Below are positions 25,010-34,358 of a stretch of 64,000 bases of DNA, piece after piece. Position numbers and translations under genes: made by a program. The DNA comes from Deltaproteobacteria bacterium (lineage in GTDB: Bacteria; Desulfobacterota; Desulfobacteria; Desulfobacterales; Desulfatirhabdiaceae): positions 1-64,000 of the forward strand of contig JACRBZ010000089.1 of NCBI GenBank assembly GCA_016219185.1. Reading direction: 5' to 3'. How positions within the stretch are numbered: position 1 is the stretch's first letter; each line of letters begins with the position of its first letter. The notes beneath the pieces are model-generated. The model did not search any database. It saw only the letters and a list, made by a program, of their open reading frames with translations, and was not told the DNA's origin.

Positions 25010-27658
25010 TCAGACGATCGCTTCCAGTATTTTCTGAACCCGGGGCTCATTTTCCGAAAAACAATATTGCATTTCCTGAAACCGTTTGCGAAATGCGGTA
25101 ACCTGAGACTTGACCGGCTTGTTCTGAACAATGACATCGTGGATCAGTTCCGCCAGCGTTTGAAAATCCGTTTCCTTCATGCCAAATCGCGTCATTTCAG
25201 CAACTCCCATGCGCAGGGCACCCGCGGCCGTGAATCCCTCTTCATCCGGAGCTGCCTGATAATTCACGATAATGTTGTTGTCTTCCAGCCGCAGGGCCAT
25301 TTCCGGCCCCCTGGCATACCCGACAGAGAGAATCACCTGATGGGTTTCGGTAAATGAAATGGCTGGATCACCCGCCACATTCAGGCCGCAGTCCTTAAGG
25401 GCCGCGGCAAATGCCTTGGCATTGCCAATCACCTGTTTCTGATAGCCGGTTTTAAATGCATTCATTTCGTAAACGGCCATCAACAGGCCTACCAGTGTCC
25501 CCAGGTGGTGATTGCTGACAGATCCTGGAAAAGCCCTGCGCTCGACAGCTTCCCATAACGGGTACTGGATACAGTCCCGGTTGAAATCCGCTGCAATAAC
25601 CCCTCTCTGGGTTCCGAAAAAGGTTTTATGGGTTGAGCCCGTGACAATGTCCGCGCCTTCCCGAAAAGGGTTCTGATAAAAAGGGCCGCAAAGTCCCAGT
25701 ACATGCGCCATATCATATAATAACACACAATCCAGGTTCTGTGAATCCACAAAAGAGCGGATATCTGCTATCGGTTCCCGGTGAAGAATCATGCTTTTAC
25801 CAAAAATAATCAATTCGGGCTGATAATCCGCGATCATTTGACAGGCAGCAGCCACATCGATCTGATAGGGATTTTCTTCAAGAACCGGGAAATTGATCAC
25901 CGCTGCTTTATCGGTCTGGGGATCCCGCGCCACAAAATCCCTTAATGCACCCATGGGCTGGGCGCTGAGATGCCCGCCCTTGATGATATGGTGATTCAGC
26001 ACGCGGCGAATCCGGCGCTGTTCGCTTTTTCGGTCCGAACGATTGAGATGATCGCAAAGCGCGCTGAATACGGCTGTATTGGCCATCTGACCGGAAATCA
26101 GCCGGGTTTCCACCAGTGTGCATCCAAAATAGGCGCGAAGTTCCTTCTGAAGCAGATGCTCAACCTTTTCAATGAAGTCCACGCCCTGATAATAAAAAAC
26201 ATCCGCCTCACTGAATGCCTTCATTTTTTTGTGTTCGGCATATCTTCCGGAAGGATCCAGCGCGGAAAGCAGCCGAACCAGTTTTGACGGGGTTTGCTCG
26301 GAGGGAATAAGATTGATACATTCCTGCTGGCGCCAGATGCTGTTGCGGGCTGCATCATCAATGAGCGTATCCACCTTCCGAAGAATATCCTGCGCGCAGG
26401 ATGCATCGTTTTCCGCCTGATAAAGCGCGTCATACAAAATGGGTCTGGCAAAAGGCGGGGCTTCGCTTCTCAGGTGATAGGGAACGATTACGGCCGGCGT
26501 CATTTTCCCGCGGATATCAACGCTCAGCACATCCCCCTCGCAAAGTCTGCTGTCCAGAAGGGCAAGACCGACCGATCTCATGCCTTTTTCGGAAGTGAGC
26601 CGGGACAACATGCCCTGGCCCGCCACTTTCTGATAAGGAACCATCGTGCCGCTGGTGACATATCCCACGGGATTCATTCCCTGATATACCCGGCACCCGG
26701 AACGAATCACGCCTTTATCGGTCAGGGCCAGAGGGAAAATCATGCGGGGAAGATCCTGAATACGGGAAAAATTCCGATCCATGATGAGTTTAAGCGCCTC
26801 AAACTGATGGAAGAGGGCCGACTTTCCAATGAATCCGGCTTTTAAATCCGAAAAACTGACCGCAATCCGGCTGAGGGGCAGGGAAAAAACCGGGATTTCA
26901 TTTCCCTTTTCATCTATCCCCAGTTCATGGCCATAGAGGGGAAGTCCGGCTTCAAGCCGAAGGGTGTCCCTGGCGCCAAGGCCCGCGGGGCAGGCCCCGT
27001 TTTCGATCAGAAGGTTCCAGAGAACCGGAGCGGCATGGCCGGGAATGAACAGCTCAAATCCCAGCGGCTCCCCGGTATAACCGGTTCTGCTGATCCAGGC
27101 CGGAATGCCCTTTAGCGTTGCCGTGCTCAATCGGTTTTTCAAGGGCTCGGGAAAATGACCGGAATCCATGATTGCGGCAAGAATGTCTCTGGATTGGGGT
27201 CCCTGAAGGCTGATCATCCCCGTATTTGCCGTATTATCGATTAATTGGACATTCGGAAAATGTGCCAGAATGGTCTGAAAATGCGCCAGGTCTTTTTCGC
27301 GGTTGGACGCATTGACGACCAGCAAATACTGATCCGGAACAAAGCGGTAAAGATAGGCGTCGTCGATGGCGCCGCCCTGTTCGTTGGGAATGAGTGTGTA
27401 CTGGCTTTCTCCGACTTCCAGGCCGGCGGCATTGTTTGAAAGGACATGCTGAAGAAACGCGAGCGCGGACGGACCGCTGATGTGAAGTCGGCCCATGTGG
27501 GAGACATCGAAAATACCGGCATGATTTCGGGTGGCAAGGTGCTCCTGAACAATTCCGGTCCGGTATTGAACCGGCATGTTCCATCCGCCGAATGCCATCA
27601 TCTGAGCGCCGAGCTTCACATGCTGATTATAGATAACGGTTTTGAAAAGCGGTTCCAT
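25010..27658 (-). CDS. Fused aminomethyltransferase (GcvT) and serine hydroxymethyltransferase (GlyA)
   Basis: 882 residues. Residues 1 to about 400 are a complete GcvT (glycine cleavage T-protein), with FDVSHMGRLHISGP, SRTGYTGEPLGFELF and GLGARDTLRLEAGLPLYGHEL. Residues about 420-882 are an SHMT-like PLP enzyme; the Schiff-base lysine is Lys678 in GSTHKTFFGTQRG. T-protein releases ammonia and passes a one-carbon unit to tetrahydrofolate; SHMT adds it to glycine to give serine. A fusion would channel methylene-THF between the two. I chose the ATG at 27658 because AAGGGGG lies just upstream, rather than an ATG 21 bp earlier. gcvH and gcvP are not in the window. The SHMT motif differs slightly from E. 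coli's TTTTHK. Confidence 0.85.
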   Translation of the reverse strand: MEPLFKTVIYNQHVKLGAQMMAFGGWNMPVQYRTGIVQEHLATRNHAGIFDVSHMGRLHISGPSALAFLQHVLSNNAAGLEVGESQYTLIPNEQGGAIDDAYLYRFVPDQYLLVVNASNREKDLAHFQTILAHFPNVQLIDNTANTGMISLQGPQSRDILAAIMDSGHFPEPLKNRLSTATLKGIPAWISRTGYTGEPLGFELFIPGHAAPVLWNLLIENGACPAGLGARDTLRLEAGLPLYGHELGIDEKGNEIPVFSLPLSRIAVSFSDLKAGFIGKSALFHQFEALKLIMDRNFSRIQDLPRMIFPLALTDKGVIRSGCRVYQGMNPVGYVTSGTMVPYQKVAGQGMLSRLTSEKGMRSVGLALLDSRLCEGDVLSVDIRGKMTPAVIVPYHLRSEAPPFARPILYDALYQAENDASCAQDILRKVDTLIDDAARNSIWRQQECINLIPSEQTPSKLVRLLSALDPSGRYAEHKKMKAFSEADVFYYQGVDFIEKVEHLLQKELRAYFGCTLVETRLISGQMANTAVFSALCDHLNRSDRKSEQRRIRRVLNHHIIKGGHLSAQPMGALRDFVARDPQTDKAAVINFPVLEENPYQIDVAAACQMIADYQPELIIFGKSMILHREPIADIRSFVDSQNLDCVLLYDMAHVLGLCGPFYQNPFREGADIVTGSTHKTFFGTQRGVIAADFNRDCIQYPLWEAVERRAFPGSVSNHHLGTLVGLLMAVYEMNAFKTGYQKQVIGNAKAFAAALKDCGLNVAGDPAISFTETHQVILSVGYARGPEMALRLEDNNIIVNYQAAPDEEGFTAAGALRMGVAEMTRFGMKETDFQTLAELIHDVIVQNKPVKSQVTAFRKRFQEMQYCFSENEPRVQKILEAIV

Positions 27659-27752
27659 ATAAGCCCCCTTCATTTTCATTGGACGCTTGCGAATGTTTAT
27701 CCGGAGATATTTTCACGATTCGCTGCCAGCATTCGTCACTTTTAAGGTAAAG

Positions 27753-27781
27753 ATAATAGAAAATGCGGGCAGACGTGTCAA
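27753..27781 (-). promoter_or_regulatory. Sigma-70-type promoter for gcvT-glyA
   Basis: On the minus strand: TTGACA (27781-27776), a 17-bp spacer, TATTAT (27758-27753). Both hexamers are near consensus. It lies about 95 bp upstream of the chosen start of the fusion gene. I looked for a glycine riboswitch in this leader and did not recognise one. Confidence 0.55.
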
Positions 27782-27835
27782 TCTGAATCTCAAAAGTGGG
27801 GGACAGACAATGGCGGAAAAGCGGAGAAAAGGTAA

Positions 27836-27864
27836 GGGGCTACTGGCGGGTGCCGACAGCCCCA
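27836..27864 (-). terminator. Probable terminator after htpG
   Basis: A GC-rich inverted repeat (GGGGCT ... AGCCCC, with inner GGC/GCC pairing) just past the htpG stop, followed on the minus strand by a short T-containing tract (TTACCTTTT). A plausible intrinsic terminator, although the T-run is interrupted. Confidence 0.45.
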
Positions 27865-27875
27865 TTTTGCCTGGG

Positions 27876-29807
27876 TTAAACGGCCAATGCGCCGGACATC
27901 AGGTCGCCGACCATTTTGGTAAACCGCGATGGGTTATCCAGTTTGCCTCCTTCACCGATGACGGCCAGATCATAGAGAAGCTCGCTGTAGTCTTTCAGGA
28001 CGGGATCGCTTTGCTCCTTGTCATAAATGGCCTTGATTTTGATCACAAGGGGATGATCCATGTTCAGCTCCAGAACCCGTTTGACTTCCGGGGATTTCTG
28101 GCCCGTGGCTTTCATGATCTTCTCCATGTAAGCGCTCATGTCGTAGGTATTTCCGGACAGGCAGGAAGCCGAGCCCTTCAGCCGCGTAGAGGGTGTTACC
28201 TCTTTGACTTTGTTTTCCAGATTGGATTTGATAAAGCTGAAAAGGGCATTGAACTCCTCTTTTTTGCCGTCATCCACTTTTTGAATATCCAGATCCCCTT
28301 TTTCCGCGCTCTTAAACGGCTTTCCTTCAAACTCGGTCAGCGACTGGACCACCCACTCATCAATTGGATCGGCCATCAGAATGACTTCAAAATCCTTTTC
28401 CTTCAGTTGTTCCAGATGGGGGCTGTTCAGAAGGGATGTCAGATTTTCGCCGGTGATAAAGTAAATATCCTTCTGCTCGGCTTTCATGTTGGCGATATAT
28501 TCGGAAAGAGAGATCCGTTTCCCGTCGGATTTGGTGGTCTGATACCGGGCAAGTCTGGCAATTTTATCCCGGTTTTCCGAATCCATATGAATGCCGATTT
28601 TTAAAACGGATCCAAATTCATTGTAGAATTTGTCGTAAACTTCCTTTTCCATGTTGCCGAGAAGTTCGATGAGTTTTTTTACCAGATTTTTTCGAATATT
28701 TCTGACCAATTTGTCCTGTTGCAGGATTTCGCGGCTGACATTGAGGTTGAGATCCGGTGCATCCACAACCCCTTTGACAAACCGGAAGTATTCCGGCATC
28801 AGATCTTCGCAGTCATCCATGATGAACACGCGTTTGCAGTACAGGTTGATGCCATGTTTGTGTTCCGGATTGAACAGATCAAAAGGAACCTGGGAAGGAA
28901 TATACAGCAGGGCATGGTATTCGGTGGTGCCTTCAAATTTCATGTGAAGCTGCGTCAGGGGCGGATTCCAGTCATGGCTGATATGCTTATAAAATTCTTC
29001 GTATTCTTCCGGAGCAACGTCTTTTTTATCCTTGATCCATATGGCCTTCATGGAATTGAGGGTTTCTTCGCGAATCACTTTCCGGGTGGTTTTGCCGACC
29101 GGCTTGCCTTCCTTATCCAGGAGTTGTTCGGCTTCGGGAATGGGTTCATCCTTTTCAACATCCATCACGATGGGATAACTGACAAAATCGGAGTGTTGCT
29201 TGACAATGCGCCTGAGGGTCCATTCATCCGTGAAATCCGTCTCGTCTTTTTCTTTTTTCTTTAAATGAAGGGTGATTCGGGTTCCACGGGACCGCTTGGT
29301 GGCCTCTTCGATGGTATAACTTCCATCCCCGCTTGATTCCCAGAGGGTGGCTTTTTCTTCTCCCGCGGCGCGGGTCAGCAGACTGACCTTGTCCGCGACG
29401 ATAAAGGAGCTGTAGAACCCGACCCCAAACTGACCGATCAATTCCGGGGTCAGCGTATTCTGCTGCTGGGTTTCAGAAATTGCTTCCAGAAATGCCGCCG
29501 TGCCGCTTTTGGCAATGGTGCCGATATTTTCCATCACCTCGTTATAAGTCATACCAATGCCGTTATCGGAGATTTCAATCGTCTGTTTGATGCCATCCGG
29601 GATGATTTTTATTTTAAACTCCGTGTCATCTCCCAGAATATCGGGCTCTGTCTGGGCTTTGAATCGCAATTTGTCGATGGCATCGGATGCATTGGATATC
29701 AGTTCCCTGAGAAAGATGTCTTTATTGGAATACAGCGAGTTGATGATAAGATTGAGAAGCTGCTGGACTTCGGTTTTGAATTGTAAAGTTTCTTTTTTAG
29801 AGGACAT
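27876..29807 (-). CDS. htpG: Molecular chaperone HtpG (Hsp90)
   Basis: 643 residues, the normal bacterial Hsp90 length. The N-terminal GHKL ATPase has all signatures: IFLRELISNASDAIDKLRF, DNGIGM, GTIAKSGT and GQFGVGFYS. The middle domain carries NLNVSREILQQ, and the C-terminal dimerisation domain ends without an MEEVD tail, as expected in bacteria. Cytoplasmic ATP-dependent chaperone. Monocistronic by context, with its own promoter-like sequence upstream. Confidence 0.97.
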   Translation of the reverse strand: MSSKKETLQFKTEVQQLLNLIINSLYSNKDIFLRELISNASDAIDKLRFKAQTEPDILGDDTEFKIKIIPDGIKQTIEISDNGIGMTYNEVMENIGTIAKSGTAAFLEAISETQQQNTLTPELIGQFGVGFYSSFIVADKVSLLTRAAGEEKATLWESSGDGSYTIEEATKRSRGTRITLHLKKKEKDETDFTDEWTLRRIVKQHSDFVSYPIVMDVEKDEPIPEAEQLLDKEGKPVGKTTRKVIREETLNSMKAIWIKDKKDVAPEEYEEFYKHISHDWNPPLTQLHMKFEGTTEYHALLYIPSQVPFDLFNPEHKHGINLYCKRVFIMDDCEDLMPEYFRFVKGVVDAPDLNLNVSREILQQDKLVRNIRKNLVKKLIELLGNMEKEVYDKFYNEFGSVLKIGIHMDSENRDKIARLARYQTTKSDGKRISLSEYIANMKAEQKDIYFITGENLTSLLNSPHLEQLKEKDFEVILMADPIDEWVVQSLTEFEGKPFKSAEKGDLDIQKVDDGKKEEFNALFSFIKSNLENKVKEVTPSTRLKGSASCLSGNTYDMSAYMEKIMKATGQKSPEVKRVLELNMDHPLVIKIKAIYDKEQSDPVLKDYSELLYDLAVIGEGGKLDNPSRFTKMVGDLMSGALAV

Positions 29808-29872
29808 GTCATCTCCTGTTTGAAAAAGGGGTTAAACTGTGATAAAAAATTTAAGATGAATATATTTTCAAT

Positions 29873-29900
29873 ATTATGGGTTGATTTTTTCAATTGTCAA
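29873..29900 (-). promoter_or_regulatory. Promoter-like sequence for htpG
   Basis: On the minus strand: TTGACA (29900-29895), a 16-bp spacer, CATAAT (29878-29873), about 65 bp before the htpG start. This is a vegetative sigma-70 pattern. No CIRCE element was seen. Confidence 0.45.
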
Positions 29901-29984
29901 CCCTGAATCCTTCTGGATTATGCTCGTCTTGATGCCATATTTTCAGGGCCGTGGTTCAATTCACGGACTGAACGCGAGGAATAA

Positions 29985-30677
29985 ATGATGAAGATTCGCA
30001 TAATGGGGCTGCTGCTCCCGGTGCTGTTACTGGCTGCTGTAATTACGGAGGTTGAGGCCGGCAGCAGGCAAACCAGAGAAATCGAAGATGCGATTGAAAT
30101 AATACAGGAATTCACGAAGATACCTGAGAATCGAATTCCGCCTTACCTGCTGAGAAATGCCCAGGCGATTGCCGTTATTCCCGGTGTGATCAAGATCGGA
30201 TTCATCTTTGCGGGAAATTACGGCAAGGGTGTGCTATCCGTCAGAGATAAATACGGTTACTGGACAAATCCTGCCTTTATTACCCTGGCTGGAGGAAGTA
30301 TCGGCTGGCAAATCGGGGCGCAGTCATCCGACATTATTCTGGTCTTCAAGACCATGAAAAGCATCAATGATATCACCGCCGGAAAATTTACGCTGGGTGC
30401 GGACGCATCGGTTGCGGTCGGTCCGGTGGGGCGACAGGCCGGGGCAGGCACGGACTTTGAGTTGAAATCCGAGATATATTCATATTCCAGAACCCGTGGC
30501 CTTTTTGCCGGCGTATCTGTCCAGGGGGCTGCGCTTGAGATGGATTATGACAGCATTGCTGATTTTTATGACAACACGCAGATTGGCGCCAGAGATATTT
30601 TTGAGACCCCTGACCTGAAAGCGCCGCAGGTAGCAGCCGATTTCAGACTAGTATTGGGTGAACAAACCCGGCGGTAA
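29985..30677 (+). CDS. Secreted SYLF (Ysc84-type) lipid-binding protein
   Basis: 230 residues with an N-terminal signal peptide (about 1-25, LLLPVLLLAAVITEVEAG). The rest is the SYLF/DUF500 domain: RNAQAIAVIPGVIKIGFIF, then GGSIGWQIGAQSSDIIL, LGADASVAVGPVGRQA and SRTRGLFAGVSVQG. Ysc84 and its animal relatives bind phosphoinositides; bacterial members are usually periplasmic and of uncertain role. GAGGAATAA precedes two adjacent ATGs. Divergent from htpG; a terminator-like hairpin follows at 30733. Confidence 0.88.
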   Translation: MMKIRIMGLLLPVLLLAAVITEVEAGSRQTREIEDAIEIIQEFTKIPENRIPPYLLRNAQAIAVIPGVIKIGFIFAGNYGKGVLSVRDKYGYWTNPAFITLAGGSIGWQIGAQSSDIILVFKTMKSINDITAGKFTLGADASVAVGPVGRQAGAGTDFELKSEIYSYSRTRGLFAGVSVQGAALEMDYDSIADFYDNTQIGARDIFETPDLKAPQVAADFRLVLGEQTRR

Positions 30678-30732
30678 TCCGACGGGTTGAAGGTAAATCG
30701 GAGTCTTTGCAAAACCTTCAGTCTTTATGGTC

Positions 30733-30773
30733 GGGTGTGATTGAAACAGTGAAATCACATCCCATCCTTTTTG
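30733..30773 (+). terminator. Intrinsic terminator after the SYLF gene
   Basis: GGGTGTGATT (30733-30742) pairs with AATCACATCCC (30753-30763) across a 10-nt loop with a one-base bulge, followed by ATCCTTTTT. A good intrinsic terminator shape. Confidence 0.55.
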
Positions 30774-30800
30774 GATACAAGGGGTTAAGGAGGTAAGGGT

Positions 30801-30998
30801 TTGTCCGCGGTAATCTCTCTATTGAAAATGGCGGCTGTACTCATTGCTGCGTCATTTCTGGGTAACTTGTTTTTGTCCGAATTGAAAAAGGCGCGCGCCC
30901 TTAAAAAACCCTGGTATGCACCGTATCTGACGCTGCCGGGATTGCTGATCATTATTGCCTTGTTCATTCCGGTTGTGATATGGATATTCCAGCATTAG
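30801..30998 (+). CDS. Small membrane protein (TTG start)
   Basis: 65 residues with two hydrophobic segments: about 4-24, and about 45-63 (LPGLLIIIALFIPVVIWIF), separated by a basic loop (LKKARALKKPWYAPY). No family was recognised. The start is TTG at 30801, with a near-perfect Shine-Dalgarno AAGGAGGT 6 bp upstream, which makes a real gene likely despite its size. The next gene begins 33 bp later on the same strand. Confidence 0.65.
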   Translation: MSAVISLLKMAAVLIAASFLGNLFLSELKKARALKKPWYAPYLTLPGLLIIIALFIPVVIWIFQH

Positions 30999-31031
30999 TG
31001 GTGTCGCTATTCGAAAAATTTGGAGGCAATT

Positions 31032-31607
31032 ATGACATTTTCTTTTCAACATCCAGTATCCGTACAGGAAATTGGTGAATCCCTGGCAAATTTTTCACTG
31101 GATCGCGAAAGTGTTCTGTTTGCCTTGAGCCGGCTGCCGAACGAGCATTCCATCGACAAGGTTGCAATTGAATATGAGATCCAGCTTCTCAAGATCCTCA
31201 GCGTCGGGTGGGCCATCTCTTACTTCATGGAAGAGCATTCGGAAAAAACCCCGTTGATTAAAAAATTCTGGGATGTTTTATTTGAATTCTCGAAGAATCT
31301 TTCTTCCGTCACCTCGCTGACAATCGGAAAGGAAGTGGATTATTTCCGAGCCTTGAAAGAACGCATCGATATCTATCTGAAGGCTCTGGCCGAAGTCCCG
31401 CATGTCAAGGATCCGGCATCGGTGATTGGACCCACGTTTGCCCGGCTTTGCGGAAACACGGACAATGTTCATGTGATTATGGCCGGAAACCGAATTTTTC
31501 ATCTGTCCCTTGAAGGGGTGAAACATTTCCTGGAATCCGTATTTTCGGGTGCTACGGATTTGTCAACGCAGCCCGCCGACAGACAATACGGTACCGTGGA
31601 GTGCTGA
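31032..31607 (+). CDS. Conserved-looking cytoplasmic protein of unknown function
   Basis: 191 residues, mostly helical and soluble, with no signal peptide or membrane span. No family was recognised. Start at 31032, 5 bp after TGGAGG; an in-frame ATG four codons upstream would lack that spacing. Segments such as LSVGWAISYFMEEHSEK and EVDYFRALKERIDIYLKAL suggest a compact helical bundle. It lies between the small membrane protein and the phosphatase gene in the same orientation, and may belong to the same transcript. Confidence 0.65.
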   Translation: MTFSFQHPVSVQEIGESLANFSLDRESVLFALSRLPNEHSIDKVAIEYEIQLLKILSVGWAISYFMEEHSEKTPLIKKFWDVLFEFSKNLSSVTSLTIGKEVDYFRALKERIDIYLKALAEVPHVKDPASVIGPTFARLCGNTDNVHVIMAGNRIFHLSLEGVKHFLESVFSGATDLSTQPADRQYGTVEC

Positions 31608-31644
31608 AAACGTTCACCGGGATCCCATTTTTTCAACCCCCTTC

Positions 31645-32289
31645 ATGACATATCATCCCAAAACCTGTTTTGGCCTGTTACGCCACACTGTAACGGAATG
31701 GAACCAGAGCCGAAGAATTCAGGGGCAGGCCGATAGCCCGCTGACGCTGACAGGTGAAACACTGGCCCTGCGATGGGGAAGGCTTCTGGCCGGAAATTTC
31801 TGGAACCGAATCCTTTCCAGCGATCTTGGCCGGGCTCGGAGGACAACCGAGCTGATCAACCAGGAGCTTAATCTCCCGGTTACACTGGATCCCAGGCTTC
31901 GGGAAAAGGACTGGGGTAAATGGACCGGTAAAACAATCGCTCAGCTTAAAATGGAGTTTACGGATATATGGGTAAAACAGATGCCGTCTGAATGGGATTT
32001 TTGTCCGCCCGGCGGTGAATCTTTCCAAAGCGTGTGGAAAAGAGGCCGGGAAGCGCTGGCAGCGGCATCCGACTGCTGGCCGGGAGAAAAAATGCTGGTC
32101 GTCACCCACGAAGGCATGATCAAAAGCCTGGTATATCATGAAAGCACCCTGTCCGATTTCCGCAAGGATGAGCAATGCCTCATGCCGTATCACCTGCATT
32201 GCCTGACATTTTTGAGCGGCAGGCTGGAAATAGAACACCTTAATTTTCTGAATTTATCCCCGGCATTTCCTTCATCGGTTCAGCCGTGA
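31645..32289 (+). CDS. Histidine phosphatase (phosphoglycerate mutase-like)
   Basis: 214 residues. The catalytic RH motif is LLRHTVTEWN near residue 13 (RHT where RHG is usual), with ILSSDLGRARRTTELI, LREKDWGKWTGKT and the second catalytic His in VVTHEGMIKSL. This is the CobC/GpmB-like branch of the histidine phosphatase superfamily, which removes phosphate from small molecules through a phosphohistidine. Start at 31645, where the conserved domain begins. It opens a run of overlapping genes with a glycosyltransferase, deacetylase, STELLO protein and HAD phosphatase, so a phosphorylated sugar or glycan intermediate is a plausible substrate. Confidence 0.8.
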   Translation: MTYHPKTCFGLLRHTVTEWNQSRRIQGQADSPLTLTGETLALRWGRLLAGNFWNRILSSDLGRARRTTELINQELNLPVTLDPRLREKDWGKWTGKTIAQLKMEFTDIWVKQMPSEWDFCPPGGESFQSVWKRGREALAAASDCWPGEKMLVVTHEGMIKSLVYHESTLSDFRKDEQCLMPYHLHCLTFLSGRLEIEHLNFLNLSPAFPSSVQP

Positions 32290-32397
32290 ACGCTTCCAGG
32301 CATCGAATGAGAACTGAAGCGCAGGCGGCGATGGTGCGAGCCGATGAACCCGGGAACGCCCGCCGCCCCCTTTTGCGCTGTCAAAGCTGCATCTGAT

Positions 32398-33567
32398 ATG
32401 AAAATCGTTTATTACTGTCAGCATGTCCTGGGCATGGGACATTATTTTCGAAGTCTTGAGATATGCAGGGCCTTTAAAGGCCATGAAGTCATCCTGGTAT
32501 CCGGAGGCGCGTCCATGAACATGCCGGTTCCGGCGCATGTTCGGGAAGTGAATCTGCCACCCCTCGGAATGGATCCGGACTTCAGCGGGCTGGAATCGGA
32601 TTCGGACATCGGGACGGTTGAGCAAATCAAAGCCGTCCGGCAACAGACGCTTTATGAGTTGTTTTTGCGCGAATGCCCGGATCTTTTTATGGTCGAACTC
32701 TTTCCGTTCGGCCGAAAGGCGTTTGGTTTTGAGCTGATTCCGGTATTCAGCGCAATCAGGCAGCATAGGCTTTGTCCGAGTCGGGTGGTATGCAGCCTCC
32801 GGGATGTACTGGTTGAGAAAAAAGACACCCAGGCATACGAATCCAGGGTGATCACCGCGTTAAACCAGTGGTTTGATGCGCTCCTGATCCATTCGGATGC
32901 CGCGATCGTCAAACTGGATGAAACATTTTCCCGAATAGCGGATATCCGGATTCCCGTTGTCTATACCGGATTTGTCACTCCCAGGCCCGGTAAGGGGGAC
33001 CGGGCCGCGATTCGCCATAAACTCGGCATTGGCGATGACAGCCGGTTGATTGTTGCCAGCGCTGGCGGCGGGAAAGTGGGCTTTGTGCTTCTGGATGCCG
33101 TGATCCGGGCCTTTGAGATGATATCGCTTGAAGCGGATGTCCATCTGCAGGTATTTACCGGCCCGTTCATGGAAAGTGATGCAGTGCGGCGCCTTCAGGA
33201 AATGGGTACGGATCGGATTATGGTGTCGCGGTTTACCCCCGATTTTCCAGCCTATCTTTGCGCAGCGGATCTTTCCGTCAGTATGGCCGGATACAATACC
33301 TGCATGAACATTCTGGCAGCCCGGGTGCCTTCCCTGGTCTGGCCTTTTTCGCAAAATCGGGAACAGCGCCTTCGATCCGAACACATTTCGGAAATGGGCG
33401 GCATGCGGATTCTTGAAGACTCCGATCTTGAGCCCAGACACTTGGCCGAACTCATGACCCGGAACTTGATTGAACGGGTCCGCCCCAGGTATCCGGTTGA
33501 CCTGGACGGGGCTGTCCATACGGCCAACTGGACCCTTTCCTGGATGGAAAAAAATAGGAACCATTGA
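32398..33567 (+). CDS. GT-B glycosyltransferase, MurG-like
   Basis: 389 residues. N-terminal Rossmann domain opening KIVYYCQHVLGMGHYFRSLE, with a nucleotide-sugar-binding C-terminal domain: VASAGGGKVGFVLLDAV, then ADLSVSMAGYNTCMNILAA and VWPFSQNREQRLRSEHI. This arrangement is that of MurG-type (GT28-like) transferases that use UDP-sugars. I start it at ATG 32398, where the fold begins; an ATG 54 bp upstream is possible since neither has a strong Shine-Dalgarno. Its stop shares a base with the next start (TGATG), implying coupling. Acceptor unknown. Confidence 0.8.
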   Translation: MKIVYYCQHVLGMGHYFRSLEICRAFKGHEVILVSGGASMNMPVPAHVREVNLPPLGMDPDFSGLESDSDIGTVEQIKAVRQQTLYELFLRECPDLFMVELFPFGRKAFGFELIPVFSAIRQHRLCPSRVVCSLRDVLVEKKDTQAYESRVITALNQWFDALLIHSDAAIVKLDETFSRIADIRIPVVYTGFVTPRPGKGDRAAIRHKLGIGDDSRLIVASAGGGKVGFVLLDAVIRAFEMISLEADVHLQVFTGPFMESDAVRRLQEMGTDRIMVSRFTPDFPAYLCAADLSVSMAGYNTCMNILAARVPSLVWPFSQNREQRLRSEHISEMGGMRILEDSDLEPRHLAELMTRNLIERVRPRYPVDLDGAVHTANWTLSWMEKNRNH

Positions 33568-34358
33568 TGCATCACCCACTTTCCCCGCTCTGGAAATTAC
33601 CCCTGCGATATTCGAAATCAAGGCTTCAACACGGTGTGGACAGTGCCATGGAACAGGTCCCGCAGCTATTGCCCGTTCGTGTTTATTTTCGCGCCGACGA
33701 TATCGGGATTCCCGGAAAGCGGTTTTCTCGTCTGCTGGATCTGTTTCTCGATTATCGAATGCCGCTATGCCTTGCGGTGGTTCCGGCCTGGCTCAGCAGG
33801 CAGCGATGGGAAGCCTTTCAGAAAGCCGATCAACAGGCGCCGCAAAACTGGTGCTGGCACCAACATGGTTGGCGGCACCTCTCGCATGAAATCGCGGGTA
33901 AGAAACAGGAGTTCGGTCCCGTGAGGACAGCGGGCGATATCGTGCAGGATATCACCCGCGGCCGGAAGAAACTGGAACACCTGATGAAGGATCGGTTTAT
34001 GCCGGTGTTTACCCCGCCCTGGAACCGATGTGACGGCAGAACCCTGGCACTTTTAAAAAAAAATGGGTTCAAGGCAGTTTCGCGGCATCATCACAGCGTG
34101 CCCGAAGCTCCGGAAGGGCTGCCGGATTTTGCTGTCAACGTCGATCTTCACACCCGCCGGGAAACCCAACCGGAAGAGGGATGCCATGCCCTTATGGAAG
34201 AGCTTTCAGCCGCGATTTCAAGTGGAACCTGCGGCATCATGATCCATCATCAGCGGATGAATCCGGCTGCCTTTGACTTTCTGGAACTGCTGCTATGCGC
34301 CATGAAGCAGAACCCCCGTATTTTACCCGTTCATTTTAAAGACATGCTCCATGAATAA
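33567..34358 (+). CDS. Polysaccharide deacetylase (NodB-type)
   Basis: 263 residues. NodB-homology features are present: the paired aspartates in FRADDIGIPG (about 40-46), the histidine pair in HQHGWRHLSHE (about 96-106), FTPPWNRCD with the catalytic-face motif, and a late His in IMIHHQRMN. These carbohydrate esterase 4 enzymes remove N- or O-acetyl groups from sugars using a metal held by Asp-His-His. There is no signal peptide, so the substrate is probably a cytoplasmic glycan precursor. It overlaps the upstream glycosyltransferase by one base and the downstream STELLO gene by 8 bp. Confidence 0.82.
   Translation: MHHPLSPLWKLPLRYSKSRLQHGVDSAMEQVPQLLPVRVYFRADDIGIPGKRFSRLLDLFLDYRMPLCLAVVPAWLSRQRWEAFQKADQQAPQNWCWHQHGWRHLSHEIAGKKQEFGPVRTAGDIVQDITRGRKKLEHLMKDRFMPVFTPPWNRCDGRTLALLKKNGFKAVSRHHHSVPEAPEGLPDFAVNVDLHTRRETQPEEGCHALMEELSAAISSGTCGIMIHHQRMNPAAFDFLELLLCAMKQNPRILPVHFKDMLHE

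Noticed and set aside
27659..27835. Glycine riboswitch upstream of the GcvT-GlyA fusion
   Set aside because: The expected paired aptamer motifs were not seen in the leader; only a sigma-70-like promoter was recognisable.
27687..28604. 305-codon frame antisense to htpG
   Set aside because: Lies opposite conserved Hsp90 sequence; no ribosome-binding site and no domain.
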